Shown here piece by piece: positions 56,001 through 64,000 of a stretch of 64,000 bases of DNA. The stretch is from positions 3,172,001-3,236,000 of the forward strand of contig NC_063993.1 in the NCBI RefSeq assembly GCF_932276165.1. The letters are read 5' to 3'. The notes beneath the pieces are model-generated. The model ran no database searches. It was not told where the DNA came from and was given only the letters and a program-made list of their open reading frames with translations. The position numbers were made by a program, and so were the translations under genes. Every line of letters starts with the position of its first letter. The stretch's first letter is position 1. This stretch comes from Plutella xylostella (lineage: Eukaryota; Arthropoda; Insecta; Lepidoptera; Plutellidae).

Positions 56001-59000
56001 TAAGTACATTATCAATACAATATAATTATTTTAAAATCAATTTTTATTATGTTGTGCAAGGTTGGTATGTTTTTTGCAGGTATGTATAAGTATTATTATA
56101 GATAGAATAGGTATAGTAATGAATAAGAGTTAGAAATCGGTTCCTACTTATAAATATGTAAGTACCTAAAAATACCCGGTTACCTTTAAATGTAATACAA
56201 CCATCACCATTATGATATTAAGCAATGAATAAAGTAGGTTAAATACGTATCTTTATCTATTATAAGAATATAATAAACTTATGTATGTTAAATATGTGAT
56301 CCATAAATAATATTATAGGTGATTGCATGCCACAAATAGATTGTTTTAAAACAAATTTTCAAAGGAGCAAGGATATTCTTGTATGCAGCAAATAACTATA
56401 CAAGTAGATATAGGAAATATTTTGGAATAAAAGACTATAAGCAAGTACCTTGTTTCACATAAAGTCCCATGACAGCATCGTTACTGTGCAAACTGTTGCT
56501 TATCATAAGGAACTTCGTAAATGAAACAAGGTTTCAAAACATTTACTGTAATACCTACCACAAAAAAATTTGAACGATCGTTAAAAATTTAATTTGACTG
56601 ATTTATCGGGCGTTTGACCGCGCTAAACAGGTGTTAAACACTGTCTAAGTTTTTTGTGGTAAGGTCCTTATTTATTATAGATGTAATAAAGCGCTCGCAC
56701 AGCCATGCAATGTTTGAAGCTCTAAACTAAAGGGCTGTAACTCACCGACTTCATCAGACTTGTAATTCTTTATGACCTCCGCTAGCTCTAGGTTTCCCGC
56801 TATCACTGCCACCTGAAAAATTCAAGGTAAATAATTAATATAAGTACCAATATTGTTTACTAGAGGTAGCCAATGAAAATATTTTCAAAATTTACAAATC
56901 CACATAGATAAAATGTTAAGTGAAAATGGTGGCCGGACACAAATCACACAAACTGTTTCGGGCTATTCGCATGTACGTAAACTATCTCCTTTCTACCGCA
57001 ACAACTTATGCTTCGATTTACTTTTGACATAATCAAAAGTAACAATCTGTCAAAATCGTATGAAAGTAATAAAACTACCAGTTATGGATAGATAGAGTTA
57101 TAGAAACTGGCAGTAACTCACTCAGCGTTGACGTACAAAATTAGGTAGTAATTTCCCGCCACATTTAATTAAAAGTTACACGTTACACCCACCCAAACAA
57201 AACCAAACTCTTTCATACCTGGTAAGGAGTCTGATTAGCAAAGTTGAGCGCCTCCTTGTCGCATCCTCGGAACAATAACTGCCTCGCGCACGAGTCCTGC
57301 GCGTTGACGGCGCACACGTGCAGCGGCGTGTTGCCCGACGCGTTGCGGCTGTTCATGTCGGCGCCGTAGAACAAGAGGTGGTCCAGGTGCTGGACTAAAC
57401 CGTTGCGACACGCCTGGAAAGACGTTGAGGTGTTAGAAGGTAGAAAACTCTTTGGTTAGTGTGACACATTTTAAAATGCGGCATTCTTCGCGGCTTGTCG
57501 CGGCTAGACTGTTTGGTGTTTTGTTTATAATATAAACCTCCTAACATATTATGTTAGGAGGTTGAAACCTCTTTGGTTGGTGTGACACATTTTAACATGC
57601 GGCCTCATTCGGCTGTTTAGTATTAACTGGCAAGTGAAAAAGGTGTTGGGTTTACATTACCTATGGTCTTTGTAATCGCGAAAAAGTTCCGCATTAAAAA
57701 AGGTTACGGTCAACAAAAACATAGAACAACGCGGACTCGGGTGTACCCTCGGGAAGCGCCATAGCGATCTTTCTTGATACAAAAAAGTCTGCCAATTTTT
57801 GCGGGGGGAAATTTTACCGTTTACCATGATTATGTCTCATGGGACATATCATTATGAGTTTTAATTTAGAGCAATAAGGGTTACGTGAAGTGACATTTAA
57901 TAATGAACACAGTGTCTTCATTTTTCTTGCCAATGGATGTAACAATTATCGATAAGTGTTATCGATGAATTCGAGAACATGGGTTAGAAATACTAATTTC
58001 AAATTAATTAGGTATAGTTAAATTTAATAAGGAATGATTAATAGACGAAGTCACCCGCTTTTCGCTGTACATTTATACTCACGTGATAGGTCGCGAGCCG
58101 TATCGCCGTTTATGAATGAGCACAATGCACTGAAGTTGTCGAGTAAGTGGGCAACCCGACGGTCAGATGCTTTCAAGCCGCCCCTTCGGGCGGCCTCTGA
58201 CTAGGCTTAACGACTGCTGCCGAAGCAGCAACCGGGACCCAACGGCTTAACGTCCCGTCCGAAGCACGGAAGCGTCCAGAAAAGAACCATTTGAAATCGG
58301 TAACTCATGCTGTACCTACCAATGGCTGACCGTGTCAGTTGTTGCTTAACCTCAGTGATCAGTTACGATTACTGAAGCCAATTCGACTACGGACGCTTCC
58401 CAACTATGACCTTTTTTGTCGATTAATACATATCTATATACCGGTACATCACTATTGCATTTTTTTCACATTGGTTGCTAGGAAACAGCTAATAACAATA
58501 AACCATGACCAAATCTGTGATCAAATCCGGAATCCGTATATTCTATGAATTGAATCTGTCATTTTAGTATGTAAACAAATCATTTTCTATGAAACGAACG
58601 CTTTGCCAACTAGATTGAGTCTAGTGAAAATTGAGACTGCAACTAGTTTTTATAAATCGGTGGGCCTTTCTGGCCTACCACCCCGCCAGAGGGGAACGTC
58701 TGCCTATTTCGTCTCCAGACCATGCATACTCAATGAACAAAAAGGTAGATCTCGTAACTCTTTCGTAGACTTTATATACTTACTAGCCAGTTCGTTTAAA
58801 CTATAATTTTATTATTATCTAACACTAACGGCTTCATTATTTTCATTCAGAGATAGTACGGTGTCAGATTGTAGAACACGCACGTGTATTTATAGTGACT
58901 AGGTCGTATGTCTAAGGGAATACGGTTGCGGAGGCGTGAGGTAACAGAAGCCCCTTCGAGTGCGAGTATCGGGGTCGGCGGTCGGCGCCATGTCTGTAAG

Positions 59001-62000
59001 CCTTTGATCCGTTTTCATGCCAATTGATTGAGTTCACATAGATGTAAGGTTGAAGCTTTTTGTACCTATTATTTAAATTTCAGTGAAGCTGGCTTTCGAA
59101 TCGCCTGTGGCTGCGTCCCCAGTAGGCAAACTGTTCACCGCCGACTGAGTTTGCGGTGTATCGATATCGATAGTATGCCCTCTCTGCGCAATTTTCTGCG
59201 TTACGGGCGCTTAGTAACGGGCGAATGGTTTGTCTACGGCAAAAGCAGCCTAAATATATATAGTTATGGTTTTCCAAAACAGTAAGCCCTTACATTAATA
59301 AGAAATGAAAACCAACAAACCTGATGCACCTCCTGCCATCCTTGCAAGTCAGTAGCTCCAATAGTCGCATGATCATGCAGCAAGGTCTCACACAGCAGAG
59401 GGTCTGTTTTATTCGTCACAGACATATACAACGGCGTCAGACCCTTCCCGTCTTTGTAATTAGGCGACGCGCCGAGCTCTAGAAGAGTTTTGACGGCTTC
59501 TAGAGAGTTCTTTTCTATAGCTCGGTGGATGGCGGTGCTACCGTCTTTTGTTCGGTAGTCTAAGAGGGCGCCACCGTTTACTAAAGCTATTAGCACCTTC
59601 GCTGGGTTCTTCAAGCCAGCGGCTATGGTGAGAGGAGTCTCTGGAAAAGGAAATGTTTGGTTGTTAGGTCGGTTGGCGAGTAGGTAGTAATTAGAGAAAG
59701 TATACCATTGTGAGTGGTTTATTGACTAGTTCAGTTTTATGTACACTTACAATTGTACTTCTAACTACTTACTACTTTTATGAAGGTGCATTCCTATCCA
59801 TTGCTGGAAATTACTTCACAAGTGGTCTAGTAAGGTACAAGATAAAATTAAGTGAAGTATAAAATACCATTAAGTATCAAATATCAGTTGGTATTTTGAA
59901 GGTCATACAAAAGGCGATGTTATGGCAGATTGTAAACACCTTTGGTAGCAGTAGGTACAGAATAACAATGGCAGGTTAATTATACAGCTTGTAAGTGGAT
60001 ATAATAACGCCACCATTGGCATTATAATTTATTTAAGCAAACACAGAAACGATTTGTCGTTTACATTGTCGTTGAAAAAGGGGGATTTTTATTATTATGT
60101 TAATTTGGAATTCATTATGATTCAAAAGATATTCATTATTCATTCTGTCTCGCCGCATTGGCTGAAATCTCATTACCGAATCTTTTCAGGTTTTCGTAGG
60201 TAACGAAAGAGAATAAGCGAAAAAACAATGGTTGAATTCTGAAACAGCAATCCAACTGAATCCACTTACCTGTACTTATTCATTATAAATTTAAATTATT
60301 TTATATTTATCGGTGACTCCATCCTAATCTTATCAGTGTCATTACTCACGCTAATTGGTACCTATAACAGAGCAGAGTTCAGTAGATACTTTTTGACCCC
60401 AGTTCAGCGGCCCAACCCAAATAATTTCTTCCGGGTAATGGGCGATGCTTTTGTTATTTTGAGGGACCAACCGCTTGGCGCAGTAACAGTAGCAGAAGTA
60501 GTGGCTTTCTATAAGGTATCTATGGCCTGTCAAACTTTAGTGTTGCCAACAGCACCCACTACAACAGGTGTTGGTGAGTAAGGGAGTAGGTAGTTATGAT
60601 CTGTGAAATTGTGTTGTTTACTGTGAATACAACTCACCGCCGGTCTCCTGACAATGGAAGTTGGGGTCGAGCCCCTTGGCGCACGCCTTGGTGAGCTTGT
60701 CCACCTGCCCGTGCGCCACCTGCTCGAGGAAGCGCCGCAGGTTCGCGCGCGAGTGCAGAGCCTTCAGAGCCTTCTCGTCCAGCTTCAGCATCTTGTATAC
60801 GCGCCGCTTGTACTTTAGCTGTGGATGGGAGGTAGGTGAGGGTTAGATACATAGTAGTTGAGACTAGGAATTACAAGCAAAGGAGGGCAGATTTTTTTAG
60901 CGATAAAGTTTTTTTTCGTCAAGTTGCAGCGTCTTTTTACACGTGCCGCTTGTACTTTAGCTGTGGAGTGAGGTAGGTGAAGATTAGATAGATAGATAGA
61001 ATATTATTAATATGTATACACACACATGGTAAAAACTTTCATAACTTATATAGTAACATGCACACATACACACACACTACACGATACACTTTTGCGTCCT
61101 CGGCGCTTCCTAATGGCAAAACGCCTCATCATCAACATCAGCCAATAATCATCCACTAGCGCCACAACACTCGGTCCTCGGCCCTTCTCATTTAGCCACT
61201 ACTGGCTACCCGCCTAAGGTCGTCAGTCCAGTGAGCAGGAGGGCGTCCCACGCTGCGTTTGGCAACGCGACAAAAACGCCAACAACATATTAATTAATTG
61301 AATCAATGGAAATCAAAATAATAAAATGTATAGATACCTAAGAGGTATAAGAAGGTAGGTACAGACAGTATCATCCATAAAAATACAACTAACTTGGTAC
61401 ATACATACCTACATAACTATTAGCGTTAATTACGGACAAGTACATTTTAGATCCTTTTTATGACATATCCAGCTTACAGCATACATAAAAGATCTAGGGC
61501 TTTTATGTGTGCTCGATAAAAGTTTATTAGGTCACCTACGTGCGTAGACGGCTTTTATGTGGCCCAAGAGTACTTTGAGTGAAGTGTACAGCAATGTATA
61601 TCTTTCTACAAATTATAAAAATACATACATTGACATGAAACAGAACCCTATTTATTAATTAGTGTTCCACTTCGCCTAAAAAGAGATACTTATCCCTGTT
61701 TCTACAATCAATAGGTATTTGGTGTCATTAATTTTTAAGAAACGATAGTCTATGTATAATTATGCTGGCGTGTATTTAATATCGAAAGAGAAAACCGCAT
61801 ACAAATTCATTTCGTACCTAGGTAAATCAGAGCAATTTTGAATAAACTGTCAGGACCACCTGTGTTACTGTGCTCTTATGTATTATTTAAGAAATGGGAA
61901 GTATGCATGGTGTCCGCTTAGTTGCGCAAGTAAACACCACAAGACCACACGAGGCCACTTATTGTGTTCCGTGTAATCCACTTACACTGCGGGCGGGGAG

Positions 62001-62556
62001 ATGCTTCGAATTTCATATCATAATTAATACTTAATTGCTGTGAGGTAATGCAGGTTCATATTCTTGCATGTCTGTGTAAGTACTGTCTTCGACTTGTGGC
62101 TCAGTAATGGTCTCGACTGGAATTTATTTGCTTCAATATAAACGTTAGGTATTCAATTAAACAAATATCGGTAGAGCAATTAACGTTTATATTACAGCAA
62201 TACCGTTTATCAATAAAACCTTAATCCACGGAAATAATATATTTACTTAGAATACTTACTACCTACCTATCTCACAAATCACTATCTCACAATACAGTCT
62301 GATGCAAAAGTGGTATAGTAAGCAAAAAAGGAGTGACTCTTGGAAGTTCCAATTTTAATAAATAAATAATTTCTACAGGATTTCTTCAGAAAAGTCACAA
62401 ATTCTGATCTGTAGTAAAAGTGATGCTTACCTCAAGATACCCGACTGGTCCATTGAAGGGGTAGTCCCCGAGGCGCCGCTCCTCGTCCAGAAACTTCCCG
62501 GCCTTGCCGTTGACGGGCGGACAGAACAGCCCATAGTTGAAGCTCTCTTTCAGCTC
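40466..62556 (-). CDS. Shank: SHANK/Prosap postsynaptic scaffold (20 visible exons, 5' end outside)
   Basis: SHANK proteins organise the postsynaptic density by linking receptors, Homer and actin regulators. Exons, in transcription order: 62556-62431, 60818-60638, 59640-59321, 57413-57219, 56812-56746, 55543-55295, 54868-54647, 53550-53432, [one missing], 50192-49988, 49687-49567, 49051-48947, 48246-48154, 47472-47374, 47053-46924, 46070-45944, 45437-45326, 44933-44776, 44008-43895, 43081-42957, 41042-40466 (stop TAG). Domain order is SPN end (NYGLFCPP, AGKFLDEERRL), ankyrin repeats, SH3, PDZ, then proline/serine-rich tail. The visible parts total about 1148 aa. The SH3 exon leaves phase 0 but the PDZ exon needs phase 2, so a small exon between 50193 and 53431 is unfound. 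The C-terminus ends VVAALPKTLAHLQ without the usual SAM domain. The start lies to the right of the window. Confidence 0.93.
41043..42956 (-). other. SHANK last intron, AT-rich with a CAGTAT array
   Basis: A 1.9-kb intron. It holds the array at 41960-42205, a GTCT-family fragment near 42410-42495, and (atc)n at 42870-42890. No coding content. Confidence 0.6.
41960..42205. repeat. Degenerate 'cagtatc/cagtatac' simple array
   Basis: About thirty loosely repeated 6-8 bp words (cagtatc, gtatacag, ccgtatc, ctgcatac) with drifting spacing. Many words are near-palindromic (agtatact). Confidence 0.85.
42957..49051 (-). CDS. Shank: SHANK exons: proline/serine-rich tail
   Basis: Exons 49051-48947, 48246-48154, 47472-47374, 47053-46924, 46070-45944, 45437-45326, 44933-44776, 44008-43895 and 43081-42957. 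Recognisable pieces are TTLSVGRARAKSMVAGLEN, SRITAAELEQLFQRQ, KSASTLRRDFHSTPDLANE and PPIPEPDYSMSESEGE. The exon at 46924 is followed by four intronic copies of its 3' part. Confidence 0.88.
43150..43290 (+). repeat. Retrotransposon 3' fragment ('ctggaccgacgatcttaggc')
   Basis: 'cgccctcctgcccgctggac ... gttgtggcgctccttag ... ggatgattatcggctgacga(tga)n'. The inverse occurs at 61140-61260. Probably the 3' end of a LINE of the RTE type. Confidence 0.55.
43395..43610 (+). mobile_element. tRNA-derived SINE
   Basis: B-box-like 'gggttcgattcccggccggg' is followed by 'tcagatattggtttaaacat' and a body ending near 43600. Related to the SINEs at 22868 and 47650 in the first 60 bp and different after that. 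Confidence 0.7.
44344..44482. mobile_element. Hairpin MITE ('gacttgcacc...gcaagtggccct')
   Basis: The two arms pair over about 55 bp, with 'atattaaatctagatttagtg' in one and its complement in the other, and a loop around 'ttatatggactgacg'. Compact and well conserved, so probably young. Confidence 0.8.
44555..44770 (-). mobile_element. SINE-like repeat, antisense
   Basis: Contains the complement of 'gttccattcgagagagccaggtgcaggtac' and 'ttagaccttggggatatgca', also seen at 13180-13255 and 30335-30405. This links it to the SINE at 12925. Confidence 0.65.
46141..46345 (+). repeat. GTCT-microsatellite repeat, copy 2
   Basis: Matches 27176-27385 through its length ('aaatcctaactaatatcata', (gtct)n, 'gctcgcgggagctgct'). 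It adjoins the 125-bp array. Confidence 0.75.
46371..47005 (-). repeat. 125-bp tandem array made from a SHANK exon end and its donor
   Basis: Five units start at 46371, 46496, 46621, 46746 and 46871, apparently identical, with a partial unit at 46996. Each contains the last part of exon 47053-46924 (RPASSRITAAELEQLFQRQ) and its GTACGT donor, followed by about 50 bp of intron. The true exon uses the highest-coordinate unit. The length is not a multiple of three. Confidence 0.95.
47550..48005 (+). mobile_element. SINE nested inside another SINE
   Basis: The outer SINE ('agatgcgggttcgaatcccggcgc', 47588) is interrupted after 'tattacgttga' (47650) and resumes at 'attacgttgaaggatagcgt' (47925), giving a target duplication of 'attacgttga'. 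The inner SINE has A-box 'tggcgtagtggtaag' and B-box 'ggttcgattccc'. Confidence 0.85.
48805..48875. mobile_element. Small hairpin element
   Basis: 'catagactaatacact' and 'agtgtattagtctatg' are perfect inverted repeats around a 35-bp loop, in the SHANK intron between exons 49051-48947 and 48246-48154. Confidence 0.65.
49567..50192 (-). CDS. Shank: SHANK exons: PDZ domain
   Basis: Exons 50192-49988 and 49687-49567. The carboxylate-binding segment is RGFGFVLRGAK, then PALQYLDDVDAGGVADRAGL and KGDFLLQ, which joins INGEDVSAASHEQVVEMIRN across the intron. This class I-type PDZ binds SAPAP/GKAP-like C-termini in vertebrates. Confidence 0.94.
50257..50935 (+). repeat. 'accggccaagtgcgagtcggg' family, copy 2
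   Basis: Nearly identical to 10895-11453, with an extra 'cacaataacttaaccaaaat' near 50310 and a tandem copy of the last 90 bp or so ('aaatcggctgtgacagacgg ... acggaaccct' twice, ending 50826 and 50924). Confidence 0.85.
51090..51355 (-). mobile_element. tRNA-derived SINE, antisense
   Basis: The right end is the complement of 'gacgaccgaatggtgtagtggtt' and a B-box-like motif; the middle has 'aaatatctgtatttaaacaaatatctgcc'. It belongs with the SINEs at 43395 and 47650. Confidence 0.75.
51594..51692. mobile_element. Hairpin MITE ('gtacggtcaggtgcaaagg')
   Basis: 'gaacctgacccccctctcat' (51619) is complemented by 'gagaggggtcaggtt' (51652), with the outer pair 'gtacggtcaggtgcaaa' against 'tgccccttactgtac'. 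No coding frame. Confidence 0.75.
51720..52870. mobile_element. Foldback element with degenerate word-array arms, copy 2
   Basis: The left arm (51725-52040) is a chain of words built on CGAA (ccgaatt, tacgaat, cacgaat, cccgaat). The right arm (about 52590-52865) holds the inverse words (attcgtg, atcggta, ttcggaa). The core is a GC-rich block in three tandem copies with a 170-bp period (marker 'tgtgcacctaacacgctcct' at 52161, 52331, 52501). The same core occurs once at 34785-34935. Confidence 0.65.
53432..55543 (-). CDS. Shank: SHANK exons: linker and SH3 domain
   Basis: Exon 55543-55295 encodes VPFRGPPRYNPKRRSAAWGG and a serine-rich linker. Exons 54868-54647 and 53550-53432 split the SH3 domain: AVVCLQPYEPTAPGHLRLNQGDIIE joins VTGATDDGLLEGTVRG, then GLFPAQCVQELR. 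The ALYDY-type start is degenerate, as in SHANK SH3 domains. Confidence 0.92.
53630..54030. mobile_element. 400-bp imperfect palindrome ('ggtctcctatttacgccgtag')
   Basis: The ends are 'ggtctgggtctcctatttac' and 'aataggagacccaggcct'. The inner segment 53700-53775 is the complement of 53865-53945. Inside, 'ctccta...ccgtag' termini also occur near 53805-53845, so it looks like two MITEs of one family joined head to head. In the intron splitting the SH3 domain. Confidence 0.75.
55600..56745 (-). other. SHANK intron, AT-rich, with one MITE
   Basis: No coding content seen. It contains the 'ctaccacaaaa' MITE at 56550-56668; otherwise nothing recognised. Confidence 0.6.
56550..56668 (-). mobile_element. 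'ctaccacaaaa' MITE family, copy 4
   Basis: Starts 'acctaccacaaaaaaattt' and ends 'agttttttgtggtaaggtcc', with internal 'gcgtttgaccgcgctaaaca'. Confidence 0.8.
56746..62556 (-). CDS. Shank: SHANK exons: SPN end and ankyrin repeats
   Basis: Exons 62556-62431 (ELKESFNYGLFCPP ... GPVGYLE), 60818-60638 (LKYKRRVYKMLKLDEKAL ... FHCQETG), 59640-59321 (ETPLTIAAGLKNPAKVLIAL, DGSTAIHRAIEKNSLEAV), 57413-57219 (ACRNGLVQHLDHLLFYGADM, ASGNTPLHVCAVN) and 56812-56746 (VAVIAGNLELAEVIKNYKS). Ankyrin signatures TPLxxAA and NTPLHVCA are clear. All phases join. Confidence 0.94.
57448..57630. repeat. Direct duplication with a hairpin between copies
   Basis: 'ctctttggttagtgtgacacattttaaaatgcggc' (57448) recurs at 57570. 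Between them 'aacctcctaacata' and 'tatgttaggaggtt' (57536-57563) form a near-perfect 14-bp hairpin. Confidence 0.75.
57720..58736 (+). mobile_element. Dispersed repeat 'acaacgcggactcgggtgta', copy B
   Basis: About 1017 bp, closely matching copy A (17514-19082) but without the LINE insertion. It contains a roughly 50-bp stretch not in copy A ('ccgccccttcgggcggcctc', itself a hairpin). It lies in the SHANK intron between exons 59640-59321 and 57413-57219. Confidence 0.8.
58737..59320 (-). other. SHANK intronic sequence, no element recognised
   Basis: Short open frames on both strands have no domain content. Nothing further seen. Confidence 0.5.
59641..60637 (-). other. SHANK intron, no element recognised
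   Basis: A 1-kb intron between two ankyrin-coding exons. An open frame at 60336-60581 (plus) has no recognisable protein content. Confidence 0.5.
60922..60995 (-). pseudogene. Partial copy of a SHANK exon start with its acceptor
   Basis: 'gccgcttgtactttagctgtgga' and the next 20 bp repeat the acceptor and first codons of exon 60818-60638, about 140 bp upstream of it in the transcript. Flanking bases match less well, so the copy is older than the 125-bp array. Confidence 0.8.
61000..62430 (-). other. SHANK intron with a retrotransposon fragment
   Basis: A LINE 3' fragment lies at about 61140-61260 ('gccacaacactcggtcctcg ... cgtcccacgctgcg'), the inverse of 43150-43290. Otherwise AT-rich, without recognised structure. 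Confidence 0.6.
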
Positions 62557-64000
62557 CTAAATAAAAAGAAAAAGAAAATTTAATACTGGCCGGTGTCGAA
62601 TGCAATTGGGTTTATGAGAAAAAAGTTTGGAATATGTTCTTATGTGACCTCTTTGGCTTATTGAGATATGGTTAAGAAATAATGCAATGCGATTTTTTTA
62701 GTTCATAAGTTATACATGCAGTGTTTATGGGATACAAAACATAATTATGATAAATTAAACGTATATTAACCAACATCATCAGTGAAAAGAAAAGTCTAAA
62801 TACATTATTTTTTTATGTTATAATAGCACGCCGCATACTTGGCGCACGGTATTTTAATATTTCATGTGCTAATAAGCAAATTGAGATAACAAACACGATG
62901 AAAAAAGACTGCAGTAATTACGCAAGTAGCACTGAATTTTATTACTTCAGTCCATTAAACAAAAACGCGCCCAGTGTTTCATTAAAAACCTGCGTCAGGG
63001 AGATTTCGAGCCTGCTTTTACGATGGAAATAAATTAGCATTTAAAAATGTCTGCCAATCACGGCCCATTCCGGTGACTGTGGAGACAATCTCAAGTGTAG
63101 GTAGTTATTTTGTAAATCTTCTCGTTTCACTACGAGGTTTTAGAGTAAGATTAATTAATGGGAAATTTATCTCATTCTGGCTGAGATATCCCCAGTGTTC
63201 ATGGTTACTTAGATCAGCGTAAATAAACAGTAAAATCTCGTGGTGAACGGAGATACCTAACTAATAAAAAATCTCGGCACTGGAGATATCTCTTGAGTTA
63301 CCGGAATCGGCCCCTGCCTAGGTGTTAACGAAGCTGACGGTGATTTACAAGGGAGAGCAAATTGATGGATCGAGTACGAAGGGTTCAACCCAGAGCCATC
63401 GCTCGCAGACTGCCAGGTCTGCAAGCCACAGGCCACAGGTCGCATTCCTCAATGAAGCCATAAATAACAATCAGATACTAATTTCTATTTATAGTACAGT
63501 GACCGATACAGTTACATCCAATTATGCAGATATGCGTAATTTCTTGCGATGCACGCAATTTCCTCGCAACATTCCCCGATCCAGATATGCAAATATTATC
63601 TGCGCTACATCTCTGTTTCTAATAAAGAATTTCAAGCGCTGACATGCTATGAAATGATATGGAAGAAAACCCGCATACTTAAACTGGACTCGTTAAATTT
63701 TATACAAAAATGGCATGTAACAAGATGATGGCTGTTTTCCATTGAAACGAAGGATGGACAAGTATGATGTATGATAAGGGAGAGACAGGACCAGTTATTA
63801 TAGGAGGAAACAACGACTAGTAAGGACATACTTGTAAGGAAGCCGGCAAAAACTAGTTGAGAACCAGCAGTTTATTAAAACTGGAAAATTGCACAGAATA
63901 ATACGATGGCATAGCTCTGATGTAATGGTATACTTGATTGTGTGAAAATATCTCATTAAATGCAATTTAGATCTGTAACATAGCTATGTTTTGTACCGTG
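62557..64000 (-). other. SHANK upstream intron (incomplete)
   Basis: No exon with SPN-domain coding was found here, so the SHANK start must lie beyond the window. Short open frames (63257-63445 minus, 63322-63642 plus) have no family features. Confidence 0.5.

Overview
The window looks like nuclear DNA of a moth or butterfly (Lepidoptera). It carries spliced genes with GC-rich exons and AT-rich introns, consensus GT-AG borders, and many repeats of types I associate with lepidopteran genomes: tRNA-derived SINEs, the 'accggccaagtgcgagtcggg' family, GTCT-microsatellite elements, and hairpin MITEs. The species cannot be named from the sequence.

Three protein genes are present. (1) Mitochondrial arginyl-tRNA synthetase (RARS2), minus strand, 1047-3094, three exons, about 554 aa. 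(2) WDR19/IFT144, plus strand, 3635-30712. I rebuilt it as 23 exons with consistent phase, 4062 nt or 1353 aa. It is divergent from RARS2, and the 540 bp between their start codons holds an X-box-like (RFX) motif. (3) A SHANK/Prosap postsynaptic scaffold, minus strand, at least 20 visible exons from 62556 down to 40466. Its first exon(s) lie beyond the right edge. It is convergent with WDR19 across a repeat-filled gap (30713-40465).

Layout: 1-1046 downstream of RARS2; 1047-3094 RARS2; 3095-3634 shared promoter; 3635-30712 WDR19, its introns filled by repeats including two apparently identical 1647-bp Tc1 elements in opposite orientation around exon 20; 30713-37730 a thicket of nested transposon remnants; 37731-40465 an AT-rich stretch that may be the SHANK 3' UTR; 40466-62556 SHANK; 62557-64000 its upstream intron.

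The most unusual feature is a recurring pattern. At seven exon borders in the two large genes, a piece spanning an exon edge and its splice site has been tandemly copied into the adjacent intron. The extreme cases are an 80-bp unit with 13 GTGAGT donors in a row (WDR19 exon 18) and a 125-bp unit in five copies (SHANK). A second unusual structure is a pair of foldback elements with a shared GC-rich core and arms made of degenerate, inverted 'word' arrays (34560-35300 and 51720-52870).

RARS2 acts in mitochondrial translation, WDR19 in retrograde intraflagellar transport, and SHANK in postsynaptic scaffolding. Nothing suggests a shared pathway; the only functional link is the possible shared promoter of RARS2 and WDR19.
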